Below, piece by piece: positions 30,621 to 32,038 of a stretch of 32,038 nt of DNA. The position numbers and the translations under genes are program-made. The stretch is from a virus. Position 1 is the first letter of the stretch, and every line of letters begins with the position of its first letter. The stretch spans positions 1 through 32,038 of IMG/VR virus record IMGVR_UViG_3300042691_038698. One strand, given 5' to 3'. The notes beneath the pieces are model-generated. The model did not search any database, was not told where the DNA came from, and worked only from the letters and a program-made list of their open reading frames with translations.

Positions 30621-31607
30621 ATGTGCTTACTCGTTCACCAGCCCGCCAACGTCACCATGTCTGACGGGTTCCTGCAGAGTGTCTATTCGTTGAATCGCGA
30701 CGGTCTCGGCGTGATGTACTCGAAGGCCGGGCAGCTCGTCGTCGCGAAGGCGCTTCCCCGGTCGGCCGCGGAGTTCATCGCCTTGATCCGCGAGCATGCC
30801 GACGGCAGGGAGTCGATCTGGCACGCGCGCATGAGGACGCACGGGGACATCGACCTTGATAACTGCCATCCTTACTCGATAACCGATGATGTCGCTCTCG
30901 CTCACAATGGCATTCTCGGCGCGGGCAACTCGTCGAACTCGGCCAAGAGCGACACGTGGCATTTTGTGCAGTTCGTCGTACGGCCGGCCGTGCTGGCCGA
31001 CCCTTCCATCGTCGAGGACCCGGACTGGCAGGCCTATATCGGCCAGCTGATCGGCTCGTCGAACAAGTTCGGGCTGTTCACCGCGACCGGCGCGGCGATC
31101 ATCATCAATCGCGCCGCGGGGCTCATGCACGCGGGGGCATGGCTGTCGAACCGGTACGCGTGGCGCGACGATTCCGCATACGAGCCTGCCGGCTATGGCG
31201 CGTGGGGGTCGCGAGTCTGGGGCGGTGACGACTGGCAGGAATATCGGCCGGGGCGCTACCGGTACGTCGGCGAGACATCGAGCACGGCGACCTCGACCAC
31301 GGCGGCGACCTCGAGCACGGCGGCGACCTCGAGCACGGCGGCGACCTCGAGCACGCGCGGAAGGCGGGCAGGTCGCAAGGTGTACTCCGCACGCGACCTG
31401 CGGCGCGCGGCATTGAACAGTTACCGGCGGGGCACGTTGCGGCTCTGGGTCGAGGACGCACCGGCGAAGGCGAATGCCTTTCTGGACGCGTTGGACGCGG
31501 GAGCGGACCTCGACGCGGAAGCGGACCCCGAGGCGGTCGTGCTCGCCCTGCGGCAGTGGTTCCAGAGTGAGGGCGCGCGTGAGGCCAGCATGGGCGCCAC
31601 GTTCTAG
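30621..31607 (+). CDS. Class II glutamine amidotransferase (Ntn hydrolase)
   Basis: This 328-residue protein starts MCLLVHQP; Cys2 becomes the N-terminal nucleophile after Met removal. WHARMRTHGDIDLDNCHPY and ALAHNGIL are the expected Arg/His and Asn-Gly motifs of the glutaminase site. The Ntn domain covers about residues 2-175. A repetitive Thr/Ser/Ala linker (about 219-245) leads to a C-terminal helical part (VYSARDLRRAALNSYRRG; ADPEAVVLALRQWF) absent from plain glutaminases. It should release ammonia from glutamine for the upstream amidoligase. AAAGGA lies 14 bases before the ATG. A terminator closes the unit. Confidence 0.88.
   Translation: MCLLVHQPANVTMSDGFLQSVYSLNRDGLGVMYSKAGQLVVAKALPRSAAEFIALIREHADGRESIWHARMRTHGDIDLDNCHPYSITDDVALAHNGILGAGNSSNSAKSDTWHFVQFVVRPAVLADPSIVEDPDWQAYIGQLIGSSNKFGLFTATGAAIIINRAAGLMHAGAWLSNRYAWRDDSAYEPAGYGAWGSRVWGGDDWQEYRPGRYRYVGETSSTATSTTAATSSTAATSSTAATSSTRGRRAGRKVYSARDLRRAALNSYRRGTLRLWVEDAPAKANAFLDALDAGADLDAEADPEAVVLALRQWFQSEGAREASMGATF
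31275..31355 (+). repeat. 18-bp in-frame repeats coding TSSTAA
   Basis: About four tandem units of an 18-bp repeat (units at 31290, 31308, 31326 and partial at 31344), the first with one base change. They code a Thr/Ser/Ala linker in the amidotransferase. Copy number may vary. Confidence 0.85.
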
Positions 31608-31636
31608 GCGCTGTCGAGATGGTCGACGTCGGCCAG

Positions 31637-31671
31637 CGGCCGGCATCCTCGCGGGTGCCGGCCGTTTTTTT
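31637..31671 (+). terminator. Intrinsic terminator after the amidotransferase gene
   Basis: CGGCCGGCA (31637-31645) pairs with TGCCGGCCG (31656-31664), followed by seven T. About 36 of 39 bases, including the flanking CCAG, equal the terminator at 29023. Confidence 0.92.
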
Positions 31672-31746
31672 GCCCAGGTGCTGCTCCCGATCTCGCCCAG
31701 GTGCTGCTCCCGATCTCGCCCAGGTGCTGCTCCCGATCCCGCCCAG
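31672..31746. repeat. 23-bp tandem repeats (three copies plus partial)
   Basis: Units at 31672, 31695 and 31718 begin GCCCAGGTGCTGCTCCCGAT; the third has one change near its end, and a partial GCCCAG follows. Non-coding. A further direct repeat, GCCCAGCAGGCCGGC, occurs at 31741 and 31813. Confidence 0.88.
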
Positions 31747-31958
31747 CAGGCCGGCCGGTATGGGATGCCGGGGGCTCTCGCAGGGCACTGCAGCAGAGTC
31801 CCGTGTTCCGCCCAGCAGGCCGGCTCCGGCGGTCTCCGGGGCCCTGACGGGCTCATGGCCCATGGTTCGTGGCGCGTCGATCTGTGCGCGCGGTATGCGG
31901 CCGTGGTCCGTGTTTGTTACCTGCCGGTCTAGCTGCTCGGGCCGTGGTCCGTGGGGCG

Positions 31959-32038
31959 CTGGCCGAGCTCCGCTGGTCGAGGTCCGCTGGTCGAGGTCCG
32001 CTGGTCGAGGTCCGCTGGTCGAGGTCCGCTGGTCGAGG
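31959..32038. repeat. 14-bp tandem repeats at the window edge
   Basis: Four perfect units TCGAGGTCCGCTGG from 31977 to 32032, a degenerate unit before them (31963-31976), and a partial unit reaching the last base. The array may continue beyond the window. No gene is supported between 31608 and 32038. Confidence 0.88.

Noticed and set aside
31672-32038. CRISPR array
   Set aside because: The repeats are contiguous and lack spacers, and no cas genes are near. They are simple tandem repeats.

Overview
The window is part of the genome of a tailed double-stranded DNA bacteriophage with high GC content. The evidence is the gene content: virion proteins, a complete phage replication module, a small-terminase-like protein and long runs of tiny overlapping genes. 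No tRNA, rRNA, integrase, RNA polymerase, capsid, portal or large terminase gene is visible. Similar three-gene virion blocks are familiar from aquatic phages, and the promoters look like bacterial sigma-70 promoters. The small-gene modules resemble ones in phages of Gram-negative (perhaps betaproteobacterial) hosts, but host assignment is inference.

Layout. (1) 1-7220, plus strand: the end of a structural operon with three large low-complexity virion or ejection-type proteins. (2) 7229-9381, minus strand: a two-gene operon with a SNF2-type helicase followed by a PD-(D/E)XK nuclease. (3) 9400-9434: a divergent control region with a palindrome overlapping a promoter. (4) 9467-16571, plus strand: the replication module, with two conserved phage proteins, a candidate ssDNA-binding protein, an intrinsic terminator, an archaeo-eukaryotic-type primase, two small proteins, a UvrD-type helicase and a family A DNA polymerase with a 3'-5' exonuclease. 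(5) 16572-22687: a second promoter and a chain of about 26 very small genes, nearly all joined by 4-base ATGA or GTGA stop/start overlaps. Several are paralogues, and they share a few stereotyped gene junctions. (6) 22695-24990: a third promoter, then a membrane peptide, a DUF6378-like protein, a 101-bp duplicated gene junction, and a prolyl-4-hydroxylase-like dioxygenase closed by a strong terminator. (7) 25001-25372: an AT-rich non-coding region with direct repeats, nested palindromes and a long inverted repeat, a candidate origin, packaging or control site. (8) 25423-26694: a small protein, a small-terminase-like protein and a VRR-NUC/resolvase-like nuclease. (9) 26732-31671: accessory units, each opened by a hairpin plus CTAGAAAGGAG leader. 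They carry a three-gene unknown unit, a DUF932 protein, and an amidoligase plus class II glutamine amidotransferase pair bracketed by two almost identical terminators. (10) 31672-32038: non-coding tandem repeats running to the window edge.

How the parts may work together. The primase, UvrD helicase, polymerase and candidate SSB form a self-contained replisome. The SNF2 helicase and two PD-(D/E)XK nucleases are probable recombination or DNA-processing factors. The amidotransferase/amidoligase pair is predicted to take ammonia from glutamine and build an amide or peptide bond on an unknown substrate. The prolyl hydroxylase has a plausible in-genome substrate in the PPGG-rich virion protein at 1179-3209, but this link is hypothesis only.
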